Assembly: GCA_041725895.1 (NCBI GenBank)
Contig: JBGRQA010000015.1
Coordinates: forward strand, 1-64,000
Direction: 5' to 3'
Source: JBGRQA01 sp041725895
Lineage (GTDB): Bacteria; Bacteroidota; Bacteroidia; Bacteroidales; Marinifilaceae
Length of the DNA: 64,000 nt
Numbering within the stretch: the stretch's first letter is position 1; every line of letters begins with the position of its first letter. A program made the position numbers and the translations under genes. This document shows positions 35,068-43,490 of the stretch, one piece after another. The notes under the pieces are model-generated. The model ran no database searches, was not told where the DNA came from, and saw only the letters and a program-made list of their open reading frames with translations.

Positions 35068-36675
35068 ATGCAGATAAGAGGATTTTTTGTTTTACTGGTT
35101 TTCGTATTGAATTCAATAGTGTTGTATGCACAGAAAGATACGGAAGCTTTGTTGAAAGAGTTGGACGCAACGATTGAACTGCGTCCTGAAATCAGTGAAC
35201 GAAAGGATCGAAAAATCAAACAATTGACGGATGCCCTGAAAAAGGGCGGGAGAGACGATGAGGAGTTGTTTGATCTCTATTCTCATCTTTCCGAAGAGTA
35301 CGAATCCTTTGTTTACGATTCGGCTTTTTATTATACCAGAAAATCACAACTCTTGGCCTACGGCTTACAGGATGCCTCCCGAATTGCCCTATCGAAGATG
35401 AAGATGGGGTTCATTCTTCTCTCCAAGGGATTATTCAGCCAGGCTTTGGATACCCTAAATACGGTTCGGCAGGAGATGCTTTCCCCGGAGAAGAGGATGG
35501 ACTACTACAGCTATCTTGTGCGGGGTTACCAGGATCTCTCCAATTACTCCCGTGATCCTTTCTATTCGCCCCAGTACCAGAAGGAGGCTGAAAAGTATTG
35601 CAAAATCATTCTGAAAGAGAGTTCCGAAGGTTCCTATCATCATCTCAATCACCAGGCCTTGATCTATTTGTTTCATGGTGAATTTGAAAAAGCCAGGAAT
35701 CTGTTCGAGGAGTTGGTTCGGAATCCGGCCTCCGATCAGCACCAGGTAGCCATAGTCTACTCCTGGTTGGGCTTTATTCACAGCGTACTGAATCAATCAG
35801 AGCAGGCCAAACAATACCTGATTAAAGCGGCTATAGCTGATATTCGTTCCTCGGTGAAGGAAACTGTGGCTCTACGGGAATTGGCCAAACTGTTGTTTCA
35901 GGAAGGGAAGATTGAGCTGGCCCACAAATACATACTCATAGCTAAGGAGGACGCCGACTTTTACGGCACCGAACAGCGTAAACTGGAGATCTCCTACATT
36001 CTGCCAATTATTGGGGGCGAGAGATTGCGACTGGTGGAGCATCAAAAGGAAACGGTATTCAAATTCTCCCTGATTGTTAGTATACTGACGCTTTTACTGA
36101 TTCTTTTGGCCCTGATCGTCTACCAACAGTTGAGAAAGTTGCGCAAAGCCCGTCAAAGCATTTTGGATAGCAACGAGGAATTGGTGAGGTTGAACGACCA
36201 TTTGCAGGAGGCCAACAAGATTAAGGAGGAGTATGTGGGCTACTACTTTAATTTCAGTTCCCAGCTGATTGATAAAATGGATCAGATGAACAAATCGGTT
36301 TCGCGGCAGATTATGACCAAGCAGTACGATGCCATTGCAACTCTACTCAAGGGGTACAATGCCAAAACCGATCGCAAGCAGCTGTTCGAAAATTTCGACC
36401 GCATTTTCCTGAATCTTTTCCCTGATTTTGTGGAGAGGTTCAATGCTCTTTTTAAAAAGGAGGATCAAATCCAACTGAAAAAGGAGCACGTTTTGAATAC
36501 TGATTTGCGCATATTCGCCCTGATCCGTTTGGGCATTACCGACAATGAAAAGATCGCCAAAATTCTCAACTTTTCGGTGAATACAATCTACACTTACAAA
36601 ACCAGAATCCGAAACCGCTCTACCGTCTCTAACGAGGAATTCGAGGCTAAAATCATGGAAATTCGCTCGGTTTAG
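35068..36675 (+). CDS. DUF6377-type membrane TPR regulator
   Basis: 535 aa from the ATG at 35068 (MQIRGFFVLLVFVLNSIVLYAQ, a signal or anchor). An in-frame TTG at 35026 lies on the promoter box and was not used. Residues 20-320 are helical TPR-like repeats outside the membrane, followed by a single transmembrane segment (FSLIVSILTLLLILLALIVY near 331), a coiled coil, and a cytoplasmic end with DNEKIAKILNFSVNTIYTYKTRIRNR, a helix-turn-helix like those of LuxR-type regulators. It resembles SusR-type one-protein sensors. The divergent ROK gene and the downstream GH97 gene point to sugar sensing. Confidence 0.82.
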   Translation: MQIRGFFVLLVFVLNSIVLYAQKDTEALLKELDATIELRPEISERKDRKIKQLTDALKKGGRDDEELFDLYSHLSEEYESFVYDSAFYYTRKSQLLAYGLQDASRIALSKMKMGFILLSKGLFSQALDTLNTVRQEMLSPEKRMDYYSYLVRGYQDLSNYSRDPFYSPQYQKEAEKYCKIILKESSEGSYHHLNHQALIYLFHGEFEKARNLFEELVRNPASDQHQVAIVYSWLGFIHSVLNQSEQAKQYLIKAAIADIRSSVKETVALRELAKLLFQEGKIELAHKYILIAKEDADFYGTEQRKLEISYILPIIGGERLRLVEHQKETVFKFSLIVSILTLLLILLALIVYQQLRKLRKARQSILDSNEELVRLNDHLQEANKIKEEYVGYYFNFSSQLIDKMDQMNKSVSRQIMTKQYDAIATLLKGYNAKTDRKQLFENFDRIFLNLFPDFVERFNALFKKEDQIQLKKEHVLNTDLRIFALIRLGITDNEKIAKILNFSVNTIYTYKTRIRNRSTVSNEEFEAKIMEIRSV

Positions 36676-36979
36676 GGCTTGAATACACTTGTATTGGATC
36701 TATATTTATGAGGTTTGCGTTTTTCTTCAAATGCTTGTAATTTAGATGGGTGGGTTCCGTTTTGTGTCTTGATGATCTATATTTTGCATAGGTTTTTGGT
36801 TTTTCTATTCTGTTAAGGCTTATTTTGAATTCAGAAGCCGGTATTACTATTCGAATGGTTTAATCAAGTCCGGGGTATTGGGATTTGATGTCCGGTATCT
36901 AACATGCTGTTTGCTGTTACCTGTTGAGAACAGTTATTCATGCGTAGTAATAGACATCATTAACAGATAAAATAAAGAC

Positions 36980-37624
36980 ATGAAACATATTTTAGGATTC
37001 CTGTTGGGGTTGTTTTTTTGCAACCTGACAAATGCTCAAGAGTTAACAGGAATGCAATGGTTTAACGAACCCACAAATTGGAAGGTTAAAAACGACAAAC
37101 TAACAATGGAAGTTACGCCACAATCGGATTATTGGCGGATTACTCATTATGGTTTCACGGTGGATGACGGACCTTTTTATTATACTACGAGGGGAGGTGA
37201 ATTTGAAGCGCAGGTTAAAATTACAGGAGACTACAAGACTCGTTTTGACCAAATGGGACTAATGTTGCGAATTGACGAAAAGCATTGGATTAAAACAGGG
37301 ATAGAATATGTTGACGGGGTTTATAATTTTAGCACTGTGGTAACCAATGATTACAGCAGCTGGAGCGTTGTAGTATTGAAAGAAAAGCCCCGTTCCATCT
37401 GGATTAAAGCGATCCGGAAAGTAGATGCCGTGGAAATCTATTACTCATTGGATGGTGAAAAATATGTAATGAGTAGTTTGGCATATTTTCCTCAACAAAA
37501 ACCTGCAATGGTTGGAATGATGGCTGCAAGTCCTGATGGTGACGGATTTGAGGCAGTTTTTGAGGATTTTAAAGTCAAACACCTGCCGGATGCCCGCCGT
37601 TTGGAATGGCTGGAGAAGAACTAG
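36980..37624 (+). CDS. DUF1349 concanavalin-like secreted protein
   Basis: 214 aa with a signal peptide (MKHILGFLLGLFFCNLTNAQ). The remainder is a jelly-roll-like fold of the DUF1349 family: FYYTTRGGEFEAQVKITGDY and DQMGLMLRIDEKHWIKTGIEY are recognisable. Members often bind or act on carbohydrate; no catalytic residues can be assigned. It stands between the DUF6377 regulator and GH97. The 304 bp upstream show no gene or clear promoter. Confidence 0.75.
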   Translation: MKHILGFLLGLFFCNLTNAQELTGMQWFNEPTNWKVKNDKLTMEVTPQSDYWRITHYGFTVDDGPFYYTTRGGEFEAQVKITGDYKTRFDQMGLMLRIDEKHWIKTGIEYVDGVYNFSTVVTNDYSSWSVVVLKEKPRSIWIKAIRKVDAVEIYYSLDGEKYVMSSLAYFPQQKPAMVGMMAASPDGDGFEAVFEDFKVKHLPDARRLEWLEKN

Positions 37625-37801
37625 AATTAAAGGGAGGTATTTGTTAGTGATAAGCTAATAACCTTCGGCCTGTAGGGGAGATTGATTGCATATCAGTTTT
37701 TAGCCACTGGCCAGTCGCTTGTCGAAAAAGTATTTGTGATCCAATTGGTAGATCAGTAGAAGCAAATAAAGTCGAAAATATAAATTTAATATAACTCAAC
37801 G

Positions 37802-39877
37802 ATGAACGTAAAATCAATTCTTTTTGCATTGGTGATTGCCGTTTTGGGTCTTACTTCCTGCTCGGTAAGTAAGATTCAGAATGTAACCTCACCTGACGGG
37901 AAAATTGCGGTAACCGTATCCCTGGAGAACGGAACCCCTTCGTACCTGGTAAATTTCAACGGCAAGCCTGTTATCGAGAAATCAACAATGGGTTTCGACC
38001 TGAAGGATCAGGCTCCTATCCGCGACGGTTGGAAGATTGTAAAAGCCGATCGCAAGTCCAACAACTCTACCTGGGAGATGCCCTGGGGAGAGAAGCGTGT
38101 GGTAGTAGAGAACTACAACGAACTGAAACTGTCTTTGAAAGAGGAGAAAGCGCCACACCGCTTGATGAACATTGTATTTAAGGTGTATGATGACGGATTG
38201 GGTTTCCGTTATGAATTCCCTGAGCAGGAAGCCATGAAGGAGATGATTATCACCGATGAGAATACTCAATTCAAGTTAACCGGTGACCACAAGGTTTGGT
38301 GGATTCCAGGTGACTGGGACATCTACGAGCACCTGTACAATACCACTCGTTTTACCGAAATTGATGCCATCAGCAAGCGAAATCACGGTAGTTTGGCACA
38401 AACAAGCATTCCTGAGAATGCAGTGAATACTCCTGTGACCATGAAAAGTGATGAGGGTGTTTACCTGAGTTTCCACGAAGCCAACCTGACCGATTATGCA
38501 GGAATGACTCTGAAAGTGGACCAAAAGAATTTGTCCATGAACAGTGAGCTGGTTGGATCGGATCGTACCGGTTACAAGGTAAAACGCGCTTTGCCTTTCA
38601 ATACACCATGGAGAACCATTCAGATTGCCGATAGAGCAGGTGATTTGATTGAGTCGGACCTGATTGTAAACCTGAACGAGCCCAACAAGCTGGGTGATGT
38701 TTCGTGGGTGAAGCCAATGAAATATGTGGGTATCTGGTGGGATATGCACCTGGGAACCAAAACTTGGGATATGGCCAGTGGCAAGCACGGAGCGACTACT
38801 AAATATGCCAAGGAGCTGATTGATTTTGCTTCGGAAAACAACATTGGCGGTCTGCTGGTGGAAGGTTGGAATACCGGCTGGGAACACTGGATCGGTTTTG
38901 AGGATCGTGAAGGAGTATTCGATTTTGTAACTCCCTACAAGGACTACGATTTGAAGGAAGTGGTTCGCTACGGTAAAGAAAAAGGAGTGGAGCTGATTAT
39001 GCACCACGAAACCTCTGCAGCCCCACGTACCTACGATCAGCAACTGGATACCGCCTACCATTTGATGAATTCACTGGGAATCCATGCTGTGAAAACCGGA
39101 TACGTAGGCAAATTAATCCCTAAAGGAGAATATCACCACGGACAGTGGATGGTAAACCACTACCGAAGAGCGGTTGAGATGGGGGCAAAATACAAGGTAG
39201 CTGTTAACGCTCATGAGCCAATTAAAGCAACCGGATTGCGTCGTACCTATCCTAACGTAATTTCCCGTGAAGGATTGCGTGGTCAGGAGTTCAACGCATG
39301 GTCCAGCGACGGAGGAAACCCAGCGGAACATCTGCCAATTGTAGCCTTTACCCGTATGTTGGCCGGCCCAATCGACTATACGCCCGGTATTTTCGATATC
39401 AAGCTGAAGCCATACAAGCCCGACAACCAGGTGAACACGACTATTGCTCAGCAGTTGGCTTTGTACGTGGTAATCAACAGCCCTATTCAAATGGCGGCTG
39501 ACCTGATCAAGAACTACAAGGGACATCCTGCCTTCCAGTTCATTCGCGATGTGCCTGTAAACTGGGAACAGTCCAAAGTGTTGAACGGGGAAGTGGGAGA
39601 CTACGTAACCATTGCACGCCAGGAGCGTGGTAGCAACAACTGGTTTGTGGGAGCCATTACCGATGAGAACGGAAGAGAGATGAAGCTGAAACTGGACTTC
39701 CTGCCTGCCGGTAAGAAATATGCAGCCATCATCTACAAGGATGCCAAGGATGCACACTGGGACAAGAACCCAACTGCCTACAAAATTGAGAAGATGGAAG
39801 TGGATAGTACAAAAGTACTGGACTTGACACTTGCTCCCGGTGGTGGAGTTGCCATCAGCCTGATGGAAGTGAAATAG
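37802..39877 (+). CDS. Glycoside hydrolase family 97 (SusB-like alpha-glucosidase)
   Basis: 691 aa. Lipoprotein signal ending LTSCS, so membrane-anchored and probably periplasmic. N-terminal beta-sandwich (about 25-290), central catalytic barrel with NHYRRAVEMGAKYKVAVNAHE near 443-463 and SREGLRGQEFNAW near 483, then a C-terminal sandwich. The Glu residues in VNAHE and REGLRGQE match the inverting alpha-glucoside-cleaving members as I recall them. It cleaves oligosaccharides brought in by Sus-type systems. Upstream DUF6377 may control it. Confidence 0.9.
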   Translation: MNVKSILFALVIAVLGLTSCSVSKIQNVTSPDGKIAVTVSLENGTPSYLVNFNGKPVIEKSTMGFDLKDQAPIRDGWKIVKADRKSNNSTWEMPWGEKRVVVENYNELKLSLKEEKAPHRLMNIVFKVYDDGLGFRYEFPEQEAMKEMIITDENTQFKLTGDHKVWWIPGDWDIYEHLYNTTRFTEIDAISKRNHGSLAQTSIPENAVNTPVTMKSDEGVYLSFHEANLTDYAGMTLKVDQKNLSMNSELVGSDRTGYKVKRALPFNTPWRTIQIADRAGDLIESDLIVNLNEPNKLGDVSWVKPMKYVGIWWDMHLGTKTWDMASGKHGATTKYAKELIDFASENNIGGLLVEGWNTGWEHWIGFEDREGVFDFVTPYKDYDLKEVVRYGKEKGVELIMHHETSAAPRTYDQQLDTAYHLMNSLGIHAVKTGYVGKLIPKGEYHHGQWMVNHYRRAVEMGAKYKVAVNAHEPIKATGLRRTYPNVISREGLRGQEFNAWSSDGGNPAEHLPIVAFTRMLAGPIDYTPGIFDIKLKPYKPDNQVNTTIAQQLALYVVINSPIQMAADLIKNYKGHPAFQFIRDVPVNWEQSKVLNGEVGDYVTIARQERGSNNWFVGAITDENGREMKLKLDFLPAGKKYAAIIYKDAKDAHWDKNPTAYKIEKMEVDSTKVLDLTLAPGGGVAISLMEVK

Positions 39878-39901
39878 CTTTTTATCCATAAGATATAGTG
39901 C

Positions 39902-39945
39902 AAGGGCCTTTCGGATTTGATTCCGGAAGGCCCTTTTCTTTTGGA
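39902..39945 (+). terminator. Terminator after GH97
   Basis: Stem AAGGGCCTTTCGGA / TCCGGAAGGCCCTT followed by TTCTTTT. Confidence 0.9.
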
Positions 39946-40355
39946 TTGTCGCTCCGCAACAGGAGAAGCCTTTATGTACTGTTTTTACTTTATTTTAACG
40001 GATTTATCAGATTAGTTTGGAGGTTCTTGTTTTTTTGGTTACTAAGATTTTAAGAGCCCGATTAATCCTCTTTTAATCTGAGGCCATCTGCGTTATCTGT
40101 GGTGAATTCTTTATTAAATCAATATTCCTCATCACAATTTTTTTCGATAGGTTAAAATTCGACGGATTGTTCATTTGCAATTGAGATTGATTATATTTTA
40201 TGGTTTATTTCTTTGTTAACGGTTGAAAATAATTTGTCAGCGGTTGATGAGCGCAAACGAAAGGTTTTGGGCAGTATAAGCTGGTTGATTCGACAAGATT
40301 TTATGGTTATATTCAATTCAGCTTATTTAATAAACTGATTGTAGTGTAGTTCTTG

Positions 40356-40395
40356 AGTATCCTGGTGGTGACAGGTCCCCCGGGATACTTCTTTC
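40356..40395 (+). other. Hairpin in the 680-bp gap before the small peptides
   Basis: AGTATCC / GGATACT with extra G-C pairs, then TCTTTCCCTTT; it may be a weak terminator or part of an untranslated leader. Bases 39946-40355 and 40396-40560 show no gene. Confidence 0.4.
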
Positions 40396-40627
40396 CCTTT
40401 CCTGTTTTCCAAACTGAAAGCTTCTGTTCTGTTGTGTTGATGTAATGAGGATTGCCGAATTTTACGAATAGTAGACGGAAAGTAAAATTGTAGTCAGTAG
40501 GATAGAAAAGTGCTCCTCCTGACCTGAATCAGTTCATGTTTTAGAAATTCCTATAGAAAGAGAAATAAACTGAAGTCCTGACGGTTTTTAAATGTTCAGG
40601 AACAATTCCAATTCTTATTTTATTGTT

Positions 40628-40786
40628 ATGAATAACTTAAAAAAATTACAGGGAGCTAAAATTCTAAGTAAACAGGAACAGCAGGTCGTGAAAGGTGGAA
40701 AAAGATATTGTAGTTTAGAGTATCCATGTCCTGGTGGTTATGTTTGTATTGGACACACTTGTGAGGTTACTCCTTTTGATTTTTAG
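40628..40786 (+). CDS. GG-leader Cys-rich peptide 1
   Basis: 52 aa from the ATG at 40628. A 24-residue leader, MNNLKKLQGAKILSKQEQQ then VVKGG, is a double-glycine leader of the bacteriocin / natural-product-precursor type, cut by a C39 peptidase-transporter. Predicted mature peptide of 28 residues, KRYCSLEYPCPGGYVCIGHT then CEVTPFDF, with cysteines spaced C-x5-C-x5-C-x4-C. An in-frame ATG at 40592 would add 12 residues before the leader; it lies in the conserved untranslated region shared by all three copies and overlaps a CCTGAC / GTTCAGG hairpin. A hairpin GGCTGTT / AACAGCC at 40797-40820 followed by CTTTTAC ends the unit. Confidence 0.8.
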   Translation: MNNLKKLQGAKILSKQEQQVVKGGKRYCSLEYPCPGGYVCIGHTCEVTPFDF

Positions 40787-40891
40787 ATTTAGCGGAGGCT
40801 GTTTCAAATTTTTAACAGCCCTTTTACTGAAACCGAAATCCTGACGGTTCTCTCTATGTTCAGGAACAATTCCAATTCTTATTTTATTATT

Positions 40892-41050
40892 ATGAATAAC
40901 TTAAAAAAATTACAGGGAGCTAAAATTCTAAGTAAACAGGAACAGCAGGTTGTGAGAGGTGGAAAAAGATATTGTAGCATTGATGAACCATGTTCTGGAG
41001 CTTATGTTTGTATAGATCATATTTGTGAGCTTCCGCTTATTGATTTCTAG
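40892..41050 (+). CDS. GG-leader Cys-rich peptide 2
   Basis: 52 aa and a tandem paralogue of peptide 1, 264 bp downstream. The leader differs by one residue (VVRGG for VVKGG). The mature part KRYCSIDEPCSGAYVCIDHI then CELPLIDF keeps the C-x5-C-x5-C-x4-C frame, while residues between the cysteines differ. The 5' region is repeated almost base for base. A hairpin GGCTGT / ACAGCC at 41061-41084 follows. Confidence 0.8.
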   Translation: MNNLKKLQGAKILSKQEQQVVRGGKRYCSIDEPCSGAYVCIDHICELPLIDF

Positions 41051-41154
41051 ATCGATTGAAGGCTGTTTAAAGTTTTCGACAGCCCATCTACAGAAGCCGA
41101 AGTCCTGACGTTTTTCAAATGTTCAGGAACAATTCTAATTCTTATCTAATTGTT

Positions 41155-41313
41155 ATGAATAATCTAAAAAAGCTACAGGGAGCTAAAACTCTAAGTAAAC
41201 AGGAACAGCAGGTTGTGAAAGGTGGAAAATTACGCTGCCGATTTACCTACGATTGTCCTATGAATTATATATGCATCGATAACGTATGTATGCCGCATAT
41301 GCAAGAATGGTAA
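41155..41313 (+). CDS. GG-leader Cys-rich peptide 3
   Basis: 52 aa, third tandem copy, 263 bp after the second. Leader as in copy 1 except AKTLSK for AKILSK. The mature part KLRCRFTYDCPMNYICIDNV then CMPHMQEW has the same cysteine frame and otherwise the most divergent sequence. Strong conservation of leader and flanks against fast change between the cysteines suggests diversification of a secreted product. No modifying enzyme or C39 transporter gene is within the window. Confidence 0.8.
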   Translation: MNNLKKLQGAKTLSKQEQQVVKGGKLRCRFTYDCPMNYICIDNVCMPHMQEW

Positions 41314-41324
41314 TGCTTGCAGGA

Positions 41325-41356
41325 GGTTGTTTCCAATAGGAGACAACCTTTTTATT
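41325..41356 (+). terminator. Terminator of the small-peptide genes
   Basis: Stem GGTTGTTTCC / GGAGACAACC, loop AATA, then TTTTTATTTT. It is the strongest of the three hairpins that follow the peptide genes. Confidence 0.9.
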
Positions 41357-41461
41357 TTGGGAGGGGGTGGTACAATTTACTTTCCGTAACTCTTTCTCAT
41401 TTTTATACTTTGAAACCCTCCGCTTTTTTTTCAAAAAAAGAGAAAACCTCTGAAAGCCCCG

Positions 41462-41752
41462 ACTGTGGGAGGCACTAATCCGCTGTGGAGGGGTAAATGG
41501 CGCTGTGGAACCCTAATTAACCGCTGTGGGCATCTAAAACTTGCTGTGGCGGTTGTAATTATCGCTGTGGCTGCAAAAATATTGCTGTGGCACCTCAATT
41601 TGTCGCTGTGACTATAAAATCGCCGCTGTGGTGGCTGTATTGGGGCTGTGGGCGGAATGTACGGCCGGGAGAGGATCAAAACTCCCGGGAAAGATAAAAA
41701 TGTTCCCGGGACGTCATTTCTACTTCCGGGAGGGCATAAAAATTACCCGGGG
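41462..41752. repeat. 20.5-bp-phased array C, cores GCTGTGG then CCGGGA
   Basis: Ten GCTGTGG-type cores at 41462, 41482, 41502, 41523, 41543, 41564, 41584, 41605, 41625 and 41645, then five CCGGGA cores at 41665, 41685, 41706, 41726 and 41747. Steps alternate 20 and 21 bp, and the change of core at 41665 does not break the phase. Spacers of 13-14 bp, mostly AT-rich, are all different. The alternating step shifts reading frame every unit, so the array cannot encode a repeat protein. Confidence 0.9.
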
Positions 41753-42351
41753 TGCCTGTAATCACATCAAAACTTGACCTTTCCTAATATAGCTTGACAG
41801 ATTTTGCTGGTGGAATTGAAATATCCTGTTTCCTCTTGAAAGAAGCATTTTAATCTGTGGTTATCTGTGTTATCTGTCATGTATGATTTTGCTTTTGGGC
41901 CAGTTATAATCCTATTGGATAGTAGATTGTTGTTTTGCAACGTGATAGCTAATTTTTACCGCAGATTACACGGATTTTCGCAGATTAATTTGGTAATTCT
42001 CATATACTTGGTGCTTGGTTCATCGGATTAATCCTTATCCAATCTATTGCTATTTGTGTAATCTGTTGTAAGTTATTTCTAGGAGGGTAAGATTATGTTT
42101 GTAGAGGGTGTTTTGTATTAAAAGGGGTGTTGTTGGTTTTATCTAATAATGTTTTTTTACCGTGTTGTAAGTGAGTGTTCTAATGTTTGTTGTTGAATTT
42201 GTTCGTTCTTAGAGTAAAGGTTGATTGCTTGAGATATTTTGTTAAGTTTGAAAGTGTTTTGTACAAAATGGATTTATCTTCTCACAAAGGGGGGGATCCA
42301 TTTTTAGAAATAAAGAGATTGTATAAACTAGTAAAAACAAGCAAAATATAG
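41753..42351. other. Gap between array C and the thioredoxin gene
   Basis: No gene recognised. Contains short-word repeats of the ATCTGTG / CGCAGATTAC kind (41850-41880 and 41955-41990), a class common in intergenic spacers, then AT-rich sequence that probably includes the thioredoxin promoter. Confidence 0.6.
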
Positions 42352-43083
42352 ATGAAAGGGATCATAATTTATGTAGTATTTAGTCTTTTGCCCATTTCTT
42401 TGTTTTCTCAAGTCAATTGGGTTTACGATATGACTTCTGCACAAGCTTTGTCTATTCAGAAAAAGAAACTAATTGTTTTGGATTTTACTGCAAGTTGGTG
42501 TGGCCCTTGTAGAGTAATGGAAGAAAAACTGTGGACTTCTCCGGAGATGATTGATTTAGCTGATAATTTGGTGTTTTTTAAAATTGACATTGACTCCAAT
42601 CCAGGACTTGCCTCGGAATACAGAATTAACTCCCTCCCATGTGTGTTATTAACAAATATTTCAGGAGAGGAATTGTTGAGAATCAATGGTTATTCAGGAC
42701 ACAATGCTTCTTACTTAAATATTTTCAGGAAAGTACCCAGCGATATATCCCTATTAAATACTAATTTATTGCCATTTGTTCGAAACGAAGAAACTGTTGA
42801 GGATATATTTAAATTGGGAAAGGCCTATCAGGATTTAGGTAAAAATCAAACAGACAGAAAATTGAAATTAACTTTTTTGGAGTTGAGTAATAAATGTTTT
42901 AAGAAAGTTAGGAAAAAGAAAGTTAACCAAGCTAAGGAGGCTGAATTAAGAGTAATATTAAACCTCGTTTACAGGGGGAAACCGGAAAAGGCCTTAGCTC
43001 AACTTAAAAAGCTTCCGAAAGATTATTTTGGAGAGGAATTGGAAGAATTGAAACAACTTACAAATGATTTATGTGTGAAATAG
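42352..43083 (+). CDS. Secreted thioredoxin-fold protein (CGPC)
   Basis: 243 aa with a signal peptide (MKGIIIYVVFSLLPISLFSQ). Thioredoxin domain to about residue 135: LDFTASWCGPCRVMEEKLW near 40-58 and a cis-Pro at SLPCVLLTNISGEE near 97. The C-terminal ~100 residues are helical and lysine-rich (LKLTFLELSNKCFKKVRKKK). A periplasmic reductase or disulfide-shuffling role is likely. It is the first gene after the Cys-rich peptides, so assistance with their disulfides is possible but unproven; array C and a terminator separate them. Its AT-rich composition is like that of the peptide genes. Confidence 0.85.
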   Translation: MKGIIIYVVFSLLPISLFSQVNWVYDMTSAQALSIQKKKLIVLDFTASWCGPCRVMEEKLWTSPEMIDLADNLVFFKIDIDSNPGLASEYRINSLPCVLLTNISGEELLRINGYSGHNASYLNIFRKVPSDISLLNTNLLPFVRNEETVEDIFKLGKAYQDLGKNQTDRKLKLTFLELSNKCFKKVRKKKVNQAKEAELRVILNLVYRGKPEKALAQLKKLPKDYFGEELEELKQLTNDLCVK

Positions 43084-43177
43084 ATGATTACAAATTAATA
43101 CACGGCTGCTTAAGCGGATTTATGTACGTTCGTTTGTCGATTATTATGTTGTTGTGATTAAAAGTACCAAATAAAAG

Positions 43178-43212
43178 AAAGCCGCCCCGAATTTCTCCGG
43201 AGCGGCTTCTTT
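43178..43212. terminator. Bidirectional terminator between convergent genes
   Basis: AAGCCGC..CCG / CCGG.GCGGCTT stem with T-rich sequence on the right (TCTTTG) and, on the other strand, TTTCTTTTAT. It lies between the rightward thioredoxin and leftward GH63 genes. Bases 43213-43490 contain degenerate CTAGTAGC / AAGCTAC short-word repeats and no gene. Confidence 0.8.
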
Positions 43213-43490
43213 GATGTAGGGATGTTGAAATCCCATCTTGCTGCTAGCCTAATATTTCTGAATTCTGTCTGTATCGCTTTGATTAAGATTCTACATCGTT
43301 TTCAAAGAAGTTCTTTGATTGAGAAGCTACAAGCTTCTAGTTACCATTCACAAATCAGGTTGTCACTATAAGTTACATTGGTTACTATTCCTTTGCTTAA
43401 TTGAAAAGCTAGGGGCTAGTAGCTTATGGCCAGAGGCTTGCTTGTAATCGACCAGATGTTCCAAAATCTCATCAGTTTCAATAGACCTCT

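Noticed and set aside
38276..39061. 261-codon frame antisense to GH97
   Set aside because: Lies wholly inside a clear GH97 gene and shows no family features; similar antisense frames in ilvD and the GH2 gene were dropped for the same reason.
40592..40786. 64-residue form of the small peptides starting MFRNNSNS
   Set aside because: The GG leader normally starts close to the MNNLKKL segment; the extra 12 codons sit in the conserved untranslated hairpin region. It cannot be excluded completely.
41431..41679. 82-codon minus-strand frame over array C
   Set aside because: Alternating 20/21-bp steps change the frame each unit, so the protein has no consistent repeat; best seen as chance.
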